DNA from: Symsagittifera roscoffensis
Taxonomy: Eukaryota > Xenacoelomorpha > Acoela > Convolutidae
NCBI RefSeq assembly: GCF_963678635.1
Contig: NC_087063.1
Span: 24,372,701-24,436,700, forward strand
Length of the DNA stretch: 64,000 nucleotides
Reading direction: 5' to 3'
Shown here: positions 55,418 to 64,000 of the stretch, one piece after another
Layout: each line of letters starts with the position of its first letter
Position numbering within the stretch: position 1 is the stretch's first letter
Position numbers and translations under genes: made by a program
Notes under the pieces: generated by a model
Told to the model about the DNA's origin: nothing
Database searches by the model: none
What the model saw: the letters and a program-made list of their open reading frames with translations, nothing else

Positions 55418-56928
55418 TTAATATTTTAGATTGTGGGATGAATGTTTTGTAGTTTTGTAGTTTTTACGTGGTTGATTTCTAAGTCGTGATGACTCTCTAT
55501 GTTCTGATTTCTCGACTTGTTCTTGTGGTAAAATTTTTTCTATCATTTTCCTATTTTTTCTTTCTTTTTGAGTTATTTTTTGATCTAGCTTTTTTGTATT
55601 GTTTTGAGTTGTAGTTGGTTTTGTATTTTGTTTTCCATGATGAATGTCGTTTTGTTCATCTATTTGTTTTCCCGTATGTGGATGATTTTGAATAATTTTT
55701 AAACTTGAGAAAGAATATAATTGAGTTAATTCGCGTAGTGCGTACTCTTTGGGGTAGTAAGGCAATAGATTGTTCCGATGTTGAACAATTTCTTTTTGGT
55801 TTGAATCGGTTATTTTATATGTTGCGTCAGTGGGTTTGGCAATTATTTGGTATGGTCCTTTGCGAAGGGGTTGTAATTTTTTAGAAATTCCTTTTTGTGT
55901 ATTAAAATTAGGTATTAAGACAAATGTTCCAATTTTTAAATCTGAGGCTGGTGTAAAGTGTGAAATAATTTGTTCGTTAATGTTTTGCCTTTGTAACAAT
56001 TTTTTTGTTACTCTTTGGTAAATTTCATTGTGTTTTTTATTGCTATTTAAAATCCATTCGGTGTGTGTGCCGGAGGCTAATTTAAGGATTTGTGGGTGAT
56101 GAAAAAGATCTTCATCATGCGTGTGTAAGGGTTGGTTATAACAAACTGAGTCTTTATTTGGTTGGCAATAACCTTGTGCATTTTTATGAGAGTTTGCTGT
56201 AAACATAATTGGTTTACGTGGCTTTTGATTAAAAACCATTTCGTATGGTGACATTCCTAGAGTTGTCGTAATTTGTGAATTATATGCTAAGGGAAAAAAT
56301 TTTACATCTGCTGACCATTCTGTGTATCTTGTATCATTTCCATTTATGATACATCTAACTTATTCTTGTAGTGAACGGTTCATACCTTCGACTAAACCGT
56401 TTGTCCAAGGTGCATGAGATGTACGTGGTTTATGTTTGATGTTATATAAGTGACATAGTGTGATGATTTCATTATTTATGAATTCTGTACCGTTATCTGT
56501 AACTAAGATTTCGGGTAATCCAAAATTAGCTATCCAGTGTTCATAAAGTGTTGTGTAAGCATAACAAGCATTACAATGTGGTACTGGGTTGAGTGCTACA
56601 TAATGTGTAAATGCATCAACAATTACAATAATGTAGGAATTTCCTTCAGAGGATGGTGAAATTGGTCCTTTTGTATCGAATGAAATACGATGGTTAAAAT
56701 ATAAACTTTGTCCTTTAAAATCTTGTTTTTGTGCTATTTGTTTTTGATTTGGATAAGGTTTATTTAGCTGACATACTATACAATCATTGCAGAGTACTTT
56801 TATCCAAATTGGTGCATTTGAGAAGTAAAAATTTTGTGTAAAGTTTGAATATGTTTTCTCTGATCCAGAGTGTCCTTTAGTAATTTGTGTATGTGAAATG
56901 TTAAAAGCTATTAGTATCATACTTAAAG
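55418..56928 (-). pseudogene. Retroelement integrase, nearly intact
   Basis: The zinc-binding HHCC motif is complete (SHTQITKGHSG ... CNDC, CX2C). The catalytic core has ISFDTKGPI (first Asp), LVTDNGTEF (second Asp) and NGLVEGMNRSL (Glu), with exactly 35 residues between the last two (DD35E). The frame continues through MSPYEMVFNQKPRKPI to a basic C-terminus. One in-frame TAA (56360-56362) separates core from C-terminus, and a frameshift near 56925 separates it from RNase H. This domain order after RT-RNase H is that of Ty3/Gypsy elements. It would insert the cDNA into the host genome. Confidence 0.85.
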
Positions 56929-58070
56929 GGAGACACAGGGAACTGTAGAATCATTTAATTGATATTCTAAAAGGCCTGTGTTTTCATTAATTGTTGTATT
57001 TTTAAATTTTCGGAAATATCGGAGGAGTGTTTTATTTCCTAAAATTGTGGTATTTGCTTTTACGGGCTTAGTTTTGTATTTGTGCCATTATTTTACTTGT
57101 CTAATTACTGGATTAAGATTTTGATATTGTTTTAAGAGTTCAAGTGTAATTTTATCTGTTGGAGGGAGAAAAACATTGTCAATTTCTAATTTTTGATAGG
57201 GGAATTGTGTCAAGTGGGTCATGGAGGTCAAAAACTTGATTTATTGTGTATTTTGAATCATATGTTTGTGGTCCTGATAAATTTATTTTATCAGTTAAAT
57301 TTTCTTTTTCAATTAATGGAAAAAAGTCTTTTTCACGAGTGGTGTTTTATTCGTTTTTGTTGGGTGTTATTTTTTATCCATTGTGAGTATGGAATTGGTT
57401 TGAAAGTTGATGTTCCTAGTAGATCAACTTCGTAGTGATTATTTTGGCAATCTAGGTAGAGTGGAAAATGTTGTAGATTGTTTATTTGTGATTGATCAAT
57501 GTCAGTTTTTACTGCATATTTGCATTCTAGTCGGGGTGATGTTTCGTCTTTTGCAAGGTAAAATTTTATATTTTTTGGTATTTCAACTGTAATTTTTCGT
57601 GTAAGTAATTCAGGTGGTGTATTTCGACTTAATGTATCTGGTAATGCAAGATTCTTTCCTGCTGTCCAAACTATATGTAAATCTGAAAATTTCATTAGAA
57701 TTAATTGAAATCCATAAACTTGGTGATTTGGATTTGACTTTTGTGTAAAGAGAAGAATGATTGGTTTATGATCTGTGAAGAGAACTGTTGGATGTTTTGA
57801 TCCAAGTATCAGAAATTCATATTCTGTAAGCGTATAAAGTATAGCTGTACATTTTCTCATTAGAGTTGAGAGTCGTAGCTCTGCTTGAGTGAATAATTGG
57901 GAATTTGCTGATATAAGATTCAATTTATTTGTACCACTATGTGATTGTAGTAATGTTGCGCCGATGCCAAAATTTGAAGCATCGCACATTGCATAAAATG
58001 AATGATTTGGATCTGGAATTGTGTTTGAAATTTGTTCAGTTAAAAAATTTTTAATTTCTTAAAATCGTGT
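56929..58070 (-). pseudogene. Retroelement RNase H and connection to integrase
   Basis: The open part (57333-57989) shows CDASNFGIGATLLQ, AELRLSTLMRKCTAI, FTDHKPIILL and the ALPDTLSRN motif, i.e. the four acidic positions of a Ty3/Gypsy RNase H. A TAA just upstream (RF-stop-EIKNF, about 58058) separates it from RT. The C-terminal part is the tether to integrase, broken by stops near 57330 and 57200. It would degrade the RNA strand of the RNA-DNA hybrid. Confidence 0.8.
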
Positions 58071-58952
58071 TTGATGTTCAGTGGTCCATTCAAAATTATT
58101 TTGTTGTCTGAGGATATTATAGAACGGTCTTAAATGTAATTGCATCTTATAAACGTACTTGCTTAAGAAATTTAACATTCCAAAAAATTCTTGGATTTTC
58201 TTTTTGTTTGTTGGTGGTTAAAGTTTTTGAATAGCATCAATGCGTAATTTTAATGGAGTGATTGCGTTTTTTGTTTTTTTCTATATTCTGTCCTAAAAAT
58301 TTAACTCGTGTCAAAAAGAAGTGTGGTTTATCGGGAGCGGCCTTCAGATTTTCGTTCTGAAGTATATTATGATAGTGCTCTAAAACCGTATACATTTCTT
58401 CTTTTGTTTGTGATTGCATAAAAACATCATCCAAATAGGTGATTGCGTTTTTCTTGAGTATTAGTGGTCTAAAAATTTACTCATAAAAGCTGAAAATGCT
58501 GCTGGTCCTATGGAAATTCCATAGAATAGGCGATTAAATTCATATTGTTGATTTCCAATAACAAATTGTGTTAAACGTCGTGATTGTTCATCTAGTGGCA
58601 TTTGATTGTATGCACTATTCATATCTGCGGTTGTAAAGTAGCTTCCATTTATTTTTGTTAAGATAACTTGTATTGGTTCAATAGGCCAATTGCATTTCGA
58701 TTCGTCAATTAGTGAATTGAGGTATCAAGCGTCTAAAACTATTTTTAATGATTCTCCTTTTGCTAGAATGATATCAGGGTTGATAAAAGTGTTACCTTTT
58801 GGTTGTTCTTCTTTATTTACTGGTAAGATAATTTTGTATTGTTCCAAAATATCAACTAATCTATTTACTTTAACGTGTAAATGAATTGGTACTTTACTAG
58901 CACTTTGTTTTTTGAAAACTGCGTCAGGTTTTAACGGGAGTTCCAACGTCAA
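58071..58952 (-). pseudogene. Retroelement reverse transcriptase
   Basis: In order: LPLKPDAVFKKQSASKVPIH (start), KGESLKIVLDARYLNSLIDE, TADMNSAYNQMPL (first catalytic Asp), YEFNRLFYGISIGPAAFSAF, then ITYLDDVFMQSQTKEEM (YLDD box at about 58426-58437) and KAAPDKPHFFLTRVKFLGQ. The catalytic residues are present, but frameshifts after AFMSKF (about 58480) and after KFLGQ (58270-58240) break the frame. Ty3/Gypsy-type by motif and domain order; it would copy the element RNA into DNA. Confidence 0.85.
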
Positions 58953-59670
58953 ATTTTGATGTTGCGTAGACTGTTGAATATTTTAACAGTTGTTTTGCTA
59001 ATTTGTCAAATTCGATTTGTGTAATTTGTGAGTGTTCAAAATTCAACATCGTTAAAAATTTTTGTTGTTCTTTTGTGTAATTTGTTATATTGAACGTTGG
59101 TTTAAAATATGGTATTTTTGTGAAGTAATCTGTGTTTCTATTTTCATTACTTATTATGTTATTTATGGATAATTCTTCGTGAAGAATTGTGGATTGGCAA
59201 ATATCTAATAATTGGAGTATATTATTTACGCGGTAAGCTACTTCATGTATGGGTGAGATTGTAGCGTTTGATTTGCAATATCCTGAAAGTCCTAAGGGTA
59301 ATGTTACTTGATACGGTGTATTGTTATACACGTGTAACGAAATGATGTCGGAATTCGTGTTTTTCAAATATTTTATAGATGAGATCGTGATTTTGAAAAA
59401 CTTGTGAATAGGTTTAAATTCAAAGTCTGACATAAAAAGTTGTTGTTTATTCTGACTTATATCATACTGGTGAACTTGTTTTTTTGAAAAATTATATATA
59501 TTTCCTGATAATTGTTTCAGGTGTTTCCGTTGTTGGTTATAAATTGGATAAAATTTTGAGAAGAATGGTGGTTGTTTGTTTAATCTTTGAAAAAATGATA
59601 GAGCTGTATTTTTTGCTTATGTGTTTTTATCTTTGATTAGTATTTTACTATTTAAGATGTTGATTGTTGG
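58924..59670 (-). pseudogene. Protease-RT linker
   Basis: 169 open residues (59433-58924) overlap the RT start in another frame, so a one-base shift lies near 58940. It is the same segment found at 1-405 and 34160-34440, so it is conserved, but I recognise no domain. Between 59434 and 59670 several stops occur. Confidence 0.6.
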
Positions 59671-60758
59671 TCAATATTTTGATATAAATGGTATGCCAAT
59701 GATATTGTGCTTAATAGCAGTAATATGAATAATTTGTTTAAATGGTTTGTTTAGAATTTTATTTTGCTCCATTGTTCTTGTGGGGAGAAGGAATAATTGG
59801 ATTTTTCCATAATTTACTAATGTTGATCCTTGTGCTGTTGCTAGTTTACTAGAGATTGCAAGAGGCGTTAATTTTGGATGTAATGTTTTGATTTCATTCC
59901 ATGTGGGAATAATAATTATGTTTGATTCTGCTCCTGAATCAATTAAAAAATCAAATTCAAGATCTGGTGGTTGAAATTCTTTGTTTCTTGAACTTTCTAA
60001 GAGAAATGGTATTGTCCAAATTTTTTCTCTGGATTGTTCTTTTTGTATATTTTGATAAAATTGATTTGTGTTTGAACATTGTGTTTTGTCTTTTTCATCG
60101 GATTTAATTACCGTGTTAATTTCGTTTACTTCTTGTGTAGTTTTTGTAGTATCGATGGGTCCAATATGATAATTGTGAAGGATTTCCAATTGATTTTCAT
60201 AAATATGTGATGTAAAAGGTTGTTCATATATGATAGGTTCATAGTCGTTTTCGACTGTTATCATATTTACAGAGATGGTGTTTTCTCTATCACTTTCTGT
60301 CTCTGATGATCCACAGTTTATTTGATTTAGTTGTAGTTCGTTACTTCCTGTGTCATCAATACCTGGGGGGTCTGATGTTGTTTCTTCATTTGACTGTAAA
60401 TGATTAATATGTCTTTGATGTTTTGGTGTACTACTTCTGTATCGATGTTTAGAATTATTATAATGGTTATTAATCCTATTTGGTGACTGGGAATAATTTC
60501 TATATTGATTATTAAAACTTGAATTTCGATTTTGAGAATTGTTCCGTGATCTGTTTTGATATTTATCATTTGATCTCTGATAGTTTGATCTATTATACGA
60601 GTTATTTCTTGATCGATTGATCGGGTAGTTCTGATTTCGATTGTTCGAATAACTTCTATTTCTATTATGTGAATAGTTTCTATTTCTGTTGTATGATGAG
60701 TTTCGTGATTGATTATTGGAATAGTGTTTATTTCTTGAGTTTGATTGGGAATTGGATC
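59671..60758 (-). CDS. Retroelement aspartic protease with Asn/Arg/Ser-rich linker
   Basis: One frame is open from the mariner boundary (60758) to the TAA at 59671. Residues from the boundary inwards are an Asn/Arg/Ser/Tyr repeat region of ~110 residues (NRNRNYSHNRNRSYSNNRNQ-like), then an acidic linker. The protease follows: FDFLIDSGAESN with the catalytic DSGA (about 59929-59940), and ~85 residues later HNIIGIPF, the usual second conserved segment. It would cleave the gag-pol polyprotein. The Asn/Arg/Ser tract continues on the other side of the mariner (62220-62420) in the same frame, so it was one domain. Confidence 0.8.
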
Positions 60759-60760
60759 TA

Positions 60761-62217
60761 CAGGGTGTTTCAAATAAACTGTAATTTTTTAAAACGCTAT
60801 AACTTTTTTTTGAGAAGAGATAAATACACAATTTTTTCTGCACAAGATAGATAAGTGGCGGAGATTTGAATATCTGATAAAATTGTTTTATAAAAGATGC
60901 TGAAAGTGTCCGCCGTTTTGAGCAACACAGCTTTGTAATCTTTTCGTCAAATTTCTCAATGACTCTTCGATATTATCGGGCGTTATTGTATTTCGGGCAT
61001 CTTCTACAGTTTGCATGAGTTCGTCAATACTTCGTGGATTCGCACCATGAACAATTTTCCCCAGATGACCCCACAGCCAAAAATCCAGGGGATTCAGGTC
61101 CGGTCTCTGAGGTGGCCAGGGTATAGGGGTTCGTCTACTTATAATTCTGTCGTTGAACTTTGTCCCAAGCCAACTGAGTACGCGTCCCGTGCAGTGACAT
61201 GTGGCTCCGTCTTGCATAAACCATATGCGCCTCAAGTTTCGTCGTTCTCGAAGGACTGGCCAGAGGTCGTGTTCCAGCATGTTCAGATACGAAAACTGGT
61301 TCAGTGTTATTGGTCGTTGCTGTTCGTCTACGAACCAAAACGGGCCAAGAACAGCTCCTTGAAGGAAACCCATCCAGCACATCACTTTCTTTTTGCCCTG
61401 GTACTTGCACTCCGCGTATTCTCTAGGGTTAACTAAACTCCATCTCCTATCGTTTTGAGAATTTGGAGAGCTGTCGAGCACCCACCACTTTTCGTCTGAG
61501 AAAATCACCCGTGATGTGAAGTCTGCCGCTGTTTCAAACTTGCTCAAGCACCAGACACCAAAAGTAAGTCTCAAGCCGAAGTTCGTCTCTTTAATTTGGT
61601 GTGTTTTGAGCACTTTGTAGGGCTTCATTTTGGCAGCTCTCGCGACTCTCTAAGTTGTGGTGCGGCTCAACCCCAAATCAGCTGCTGCTTTAGTTATTGA
61701 ATCTTTAGGATGAAAATCAAAGTGTCTTATAATACTGGCATTCGCTTCATCGGTTCCTGGTAACCCCCTTCCTTTTCGATGCTGCCCTTGAAATTTCGGT
61801 AACCCGCCTCTTTCTTGGAACCGTTTCCACACTCTGATAAACTGCGTAAGTTGAAGTGTTGATGCAACGCGTGGGGCAATGTAATATTCATTGATATATC
61901 TTCTCCGAACTTCAGTTGGGGTTTCATAAATTGCAAACAAACAAATGATCCGTTTTTCTTCGTTTACTGTGAAAACCATTTCGTTGTTTTCATTTACGTA
62001 TGAACAAATAGTTTAAAAAATTTTTTGTTGCGTGGAAGCGTGAGATAGTTGGAAAATCGCGGGTATTCACTATCGAGTTCAATTCATCAACGCAGTTTTT
62101 GAGTTTTATCAAATCTCCGCCTGTTCTACATAATATCACCGAATTTGAAGTCGAACTGATCAACAGTTATGAAATGAGAAGCTTTTATAACATTAACAGT
62201 TTATTTGAAACACCCTG
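60761..62217 (-). mobile_element. Tc1/mariner-superfamily transposon with TA target duplication
   Basis: Inverted terminal repeats CAGGGTGTTTCAAATAAACT (left) and AGTTTATTTGAAACACCCTG (right), flanked by TA on both sides (60759-60760 and 62218-62219). 1457 bp with a single transposase gene on the minus strand. It interrupts the gag-protease linker of the retroelement; removing it and one TA gives back one continuous frame (QFVS / RSNSQSNSRN), so it inserted after the retroelement and cleanly. Confidence 0.95.
60888..61979 (-). pseudogene. mariner-family transposase, one nonsense codon
   Basis: 363 codons in one frame with a single in-frame TAG (61650-61652, codon 110). The N-terminal part (residues 1-109) has a helix-turn-helix DNA-binding domain (QLTQFIRVWKRFQERGGLPK; DSITKAAADLGLSRTT). 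The C-terminal part has the catalytic triad VIFSDEKWW (Asp 1), WFMQDGATCHCTGRVL (Asp 2) and PWPPQRPDLNPLDFWLWG (Asp 3). If the third Asp is the one in PLDFW, 41 residues lie between Asp 2 and Asp 3, a DD41D-type spacing. Otherwise intact, so inactivation was recent. It would cut and paste the element at TA sites. Confidence 0.9.
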
Positions 62218-62219
62218 TA

Positions 62220-62596
62220 GAAACAAATTGTTTTGCATTGGAATTTGATCTAGAATAGTTATTTTGACTATTGGATCGATTATAAATATTTTGTGAAGAA
62301 TTTTTTGTACTTCTTCGTTCTGGTGATCTTCCTCTATAACTTGAATTATATGGTGATTGATTCCTTGTGTAATTGGTGTTGTTCGGAAGTAGTTTTCCTG
62401 AACTGTTATTACTATATATATTTTTGTTTGGTAGATTTTGATCTTTTTTCATATATTGATAGAACGATATATTGAGGTTTATTCTGATTATCTTGTTGTT
62501 TTTTTCTACAATCGGAAATACTGTGTCCGTATCGTCAATAATAATTACGCCATTTTTTGAAAGATGGTTTGCTTTTAAAATTTGGATGTTTTTCAT
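62220..62596 (-). CDS. gag-protease linker, Asn/Ser/Arg-rich, 5' half
   Basis: Open frame up to the mariner, including NLPNKNIYSNNSSGKLLPNN and a YNRSNSQNNYSRSNSNAKQF tract. It is in frame with 60758-59671 across the mariner, so together they form a low-complexity basic region of over 150 residues between the zinc-knuckle region and the protease. RNA binding is plausible from composition only. Confidence 0.6.
62508..62549 (-). other. Degenerate gag zinc knuckle
   Basis: In the gag frame this reads RNYY-stop-RYGHSISDC. It fits CX2CX4HX4C if the first two cysteines have mutated (CGT and TAT in place of TGT codons) and the residue after the second has become TGA; His and the last Cys are kept. 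Locus B copies read RCGHSIAE and KCRRYG at the same place, supporting the interpretation. A nucleic-acid-binding gag motif. Confidence 0.5.
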
Positions 62597-62717
62597 AGAT
62601 ATTCAGTATTTCAGTGCTTTTTCAATTAGGTCTGTATCTGATTCCTGTATGTTATTTATATGTGTAGTGTTTGTTTCAATTCGATTAACATATTGTAGTT
62701 TTAGATTTTCTGTTTCT

Positions 62718-64000
62718 TCAAGTTTTCATTGTGATTTCCGCTTGCTCTAGTTTATCTACTAGTTTTCGAAAATCTAAATCTGGCTCTCGAGTTGAGGAAG
62801 GATGAGATGCTCTTTTTTTATTGCTAATTTCTTTAATTGAGGTGTTAAGGTCATCATTAAAATTTGTCGTTTTTGTGTTTTTATAGTCATGTGTTTTAAG
62901 TGAATATGCTTTTCGAACTAGTGTTTCGATGCGTACTGCTAATTGTTTGATAGTTTCATTTGGTAATCTGCGAATTTCATTACATAAAACTCTTTGGTGT
63001 TGTTTATTTTTTTCGGAGTCAAACATTTTTGAAAATTCTTGTGTAAATCTTTTCCAGTCTGATTTTATTTCAATAGGTAATACTGAAAACCATTTTTGAG
63101 CTGCGCCATCTAAGGTTGTTTGTATCAATGCTGTGCGTCTATGTATCCAATTTTGATGTAGTGGCGTATTAATTGGTTCAGGTCCTATATTTAAAACTAA
63201 ATTTGCTGTTACTGCATTTAAATAATCTTCTACAGAATATTCAGGGTCTGTTCCTGTAAATACCATCAGCGGTTTATTAGATGTTATTGATGATCCACCC
63301 ATGAGGTATGGATTCACTGTCATCTGTAGTGATTCTGCGGCATTTGGCATTGGCGAAAAATTTGAAAGTTGATTTTTTGTTATTTCGTGTTGCTGAAGGT
63401 AAGATGGAAGCGGTATTTCATTTTGCATTTGAGTTGGTTGATAAGAATGCATTGACTTTGGATTTTGTGGTTGTATTGGTTGAAAAGATTGTGTGTTAAA
63501 CGGGTTTTGTATATGCATTTGTTGTGGATGTTGTACATCTGTTGGGTTTTGTGGGTAAATTTTCATATTTCGAGATGGTTGAGGTTGTCGTGGTCTTTCT
63601 GTGCGATATTCTTTAGTATATGGTGCAAAAATATCTGGTTGGTGATAATCATCTTCATCGGATGATAAATAGTTTGTATTAAATGGTGTATGTTGGTTAT
63701 TTTTATTTTGTTGGAAGAATGGGTAATTTTCAGTATAATCCTGTGTAGATTGTGGATTATCTGGAGAATTTACTGAATTTGTCGATGTTTTCGGGAGATT
63801 CCAATAATGAGAACATACGTGATTTAAATTTTGTGTATTTTTTCGGGGAGGTTGATTTGTTCTTTGTTTGTGAGCATAATAATAATTATGTTCTGCAAAG
63901 GTGTTTCTTGTGAATGATTTTCGTAATTTTGACGGTATTGTCATTGGTCTATATGTTTGATAATCCTTATGTGAATATTTTGGAGCAACAGAAGGTTTAA
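62718..64000 (-). CDS. Retroelement gag, partial at window edge
   Basis: Open from the right edge of the window to the TGA at 62718-62720; the frame is also open upstream of the ATG at 63944, so the start lies beyond 64000. The first ~200 residues are Gln/Pro/Asn-rich (QPSRNMKIYPQNPTDVQHPQ). The conserved gag core follows: VFTGTDPEYSVEDYLNAV, WIHRRTALIQTTLDGAAQKW, then FSVLPIEIKSDWKRF, FSKMFDSEKNKQHQR and LPNETIKQLAVRIETLVRKA. This is the retrotransposon gag capsid pattern. A short coiled-coil-like segment (FRKLVDKLEQAEITMK) ends it, after which a frameshift leads towards the zinc knuckle. It would form the particle. Confidence 0.85.
   Translation of the reverse strand, partial: KPSVAPKYSHKDYQTYRPMTIPSKLRKSFTRNTFAEHNYYYAHKQRTNQPPRKNTQNLNHVCSHYWNLPKTSTNSVNSPDNPQSTQDYTENYPFFQQNKNNQHTPFNTNYLSSDEDDYHQPDIFAPYTKEYRTERPRQPQPSRNMKIYPQNPTDVQHPQQMHIQNPFNTQSFQPIQPQNPKSMHSYQPTQMQNEIPLPSYLQQHEITKNQLSNFSPMPNAAESLQMTVNPYLMGGSSITSNKPLMVFTGTDPEYSVEDYLNAVTANLVLNIGPEPINTPLHQNWIHRRTALIQTTLDGAAQKWFSVLPIEIKSDWKRFTQEFSKMFDSEKNKQHQRVLCNEIRRLPNETIKQLAVRIETLVRKAYSLKTHDYKNTKTTNFNDDLNTSIKEISNKKRASHPSSTREPDLDFRKLVDKLEQAEITMKT

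Larger units (their letters stand above)
51217..55997. repeat. 4.78-kb tandem duplication, copy 2
   Basis: 4781 bp, practically identical to 46435-51216. Its right edge continues into an otherwise uninterrupted integrase, so this copy preserves the original pol junction, while copy 1 preserves the original env anchor junction. Confidence 0.95.

Overview
The window looks like AT-rich, gene-poor, repeat-rich DNA from a small metazoan, most likely a nematode or similar invertebrate. The evidence is eukaryotic throughout: Ty3/Gypsy-type retroelements carrying an envelope gene, a Tc1/mariner transposon, palindromic MITE-like elements, minisatellites, trypsin-family fragments, TTTCCAG-type splice-acceptor candidates and two 200-N scaffold gaps. 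There are no bacterial operons and no complete host gene that I can recognise. The nematode assignment is an inference.

Most of the window is one retroelement family, always on the minus strand. I see three loci. Locus A (1-3765) is a rearranged remnant. Locus B (about 17.2-37.6 kb) is old, degraded and internally duplicated. Locus C (about 42.3 kb to beyond 64 kb) is the youngest and best preserved. Read 5' to 3' on the minus strand, locus C runs gag, Asn/Arg/Ser-rich linker, aspartic protease, reverse transcriptase, RNase H, integrase, a non-coding spacer, an extra ORF ('ORF Y'), an envelope gene, a second extra ORF ('ORF X') and an LTR-like region. ORF Y overlaps the envelope start by the same 13 nt in loci A and C. 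ORF X keeps protein-level similarity between loci B and C. An env-bearing Ty3/Gypsy-like element with two unrecognised accessory ORFs is the most interesting content here.

Locus C was changed by two later events. A 4.78-kb segment (end of integrase through most of env) is tandemly duplicated and nearly identical (46435-51216 and 51217-55997). A 1.46-kb mariner-family element (60761-62217) sits in the gag-protease linker; its transposase is interrupted by a single in-frame stop.

The DNA between the retroelement loci (3.8-17.2 kb and 37.8-42.3 kb) holds LTR fragments, at least three families of short terminal-inverted-repeat elements, a 230-bp foldback, a 27-29-bp minisatellite with a ~485-bp higher-order period beside an assembly gap, a GC-rich 29-bp minisatellite, and three fragments of trypsin-like serine protease genes (12.6, 14.2 and 41.8 kb). 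The rest shows nothing I can support as functional.
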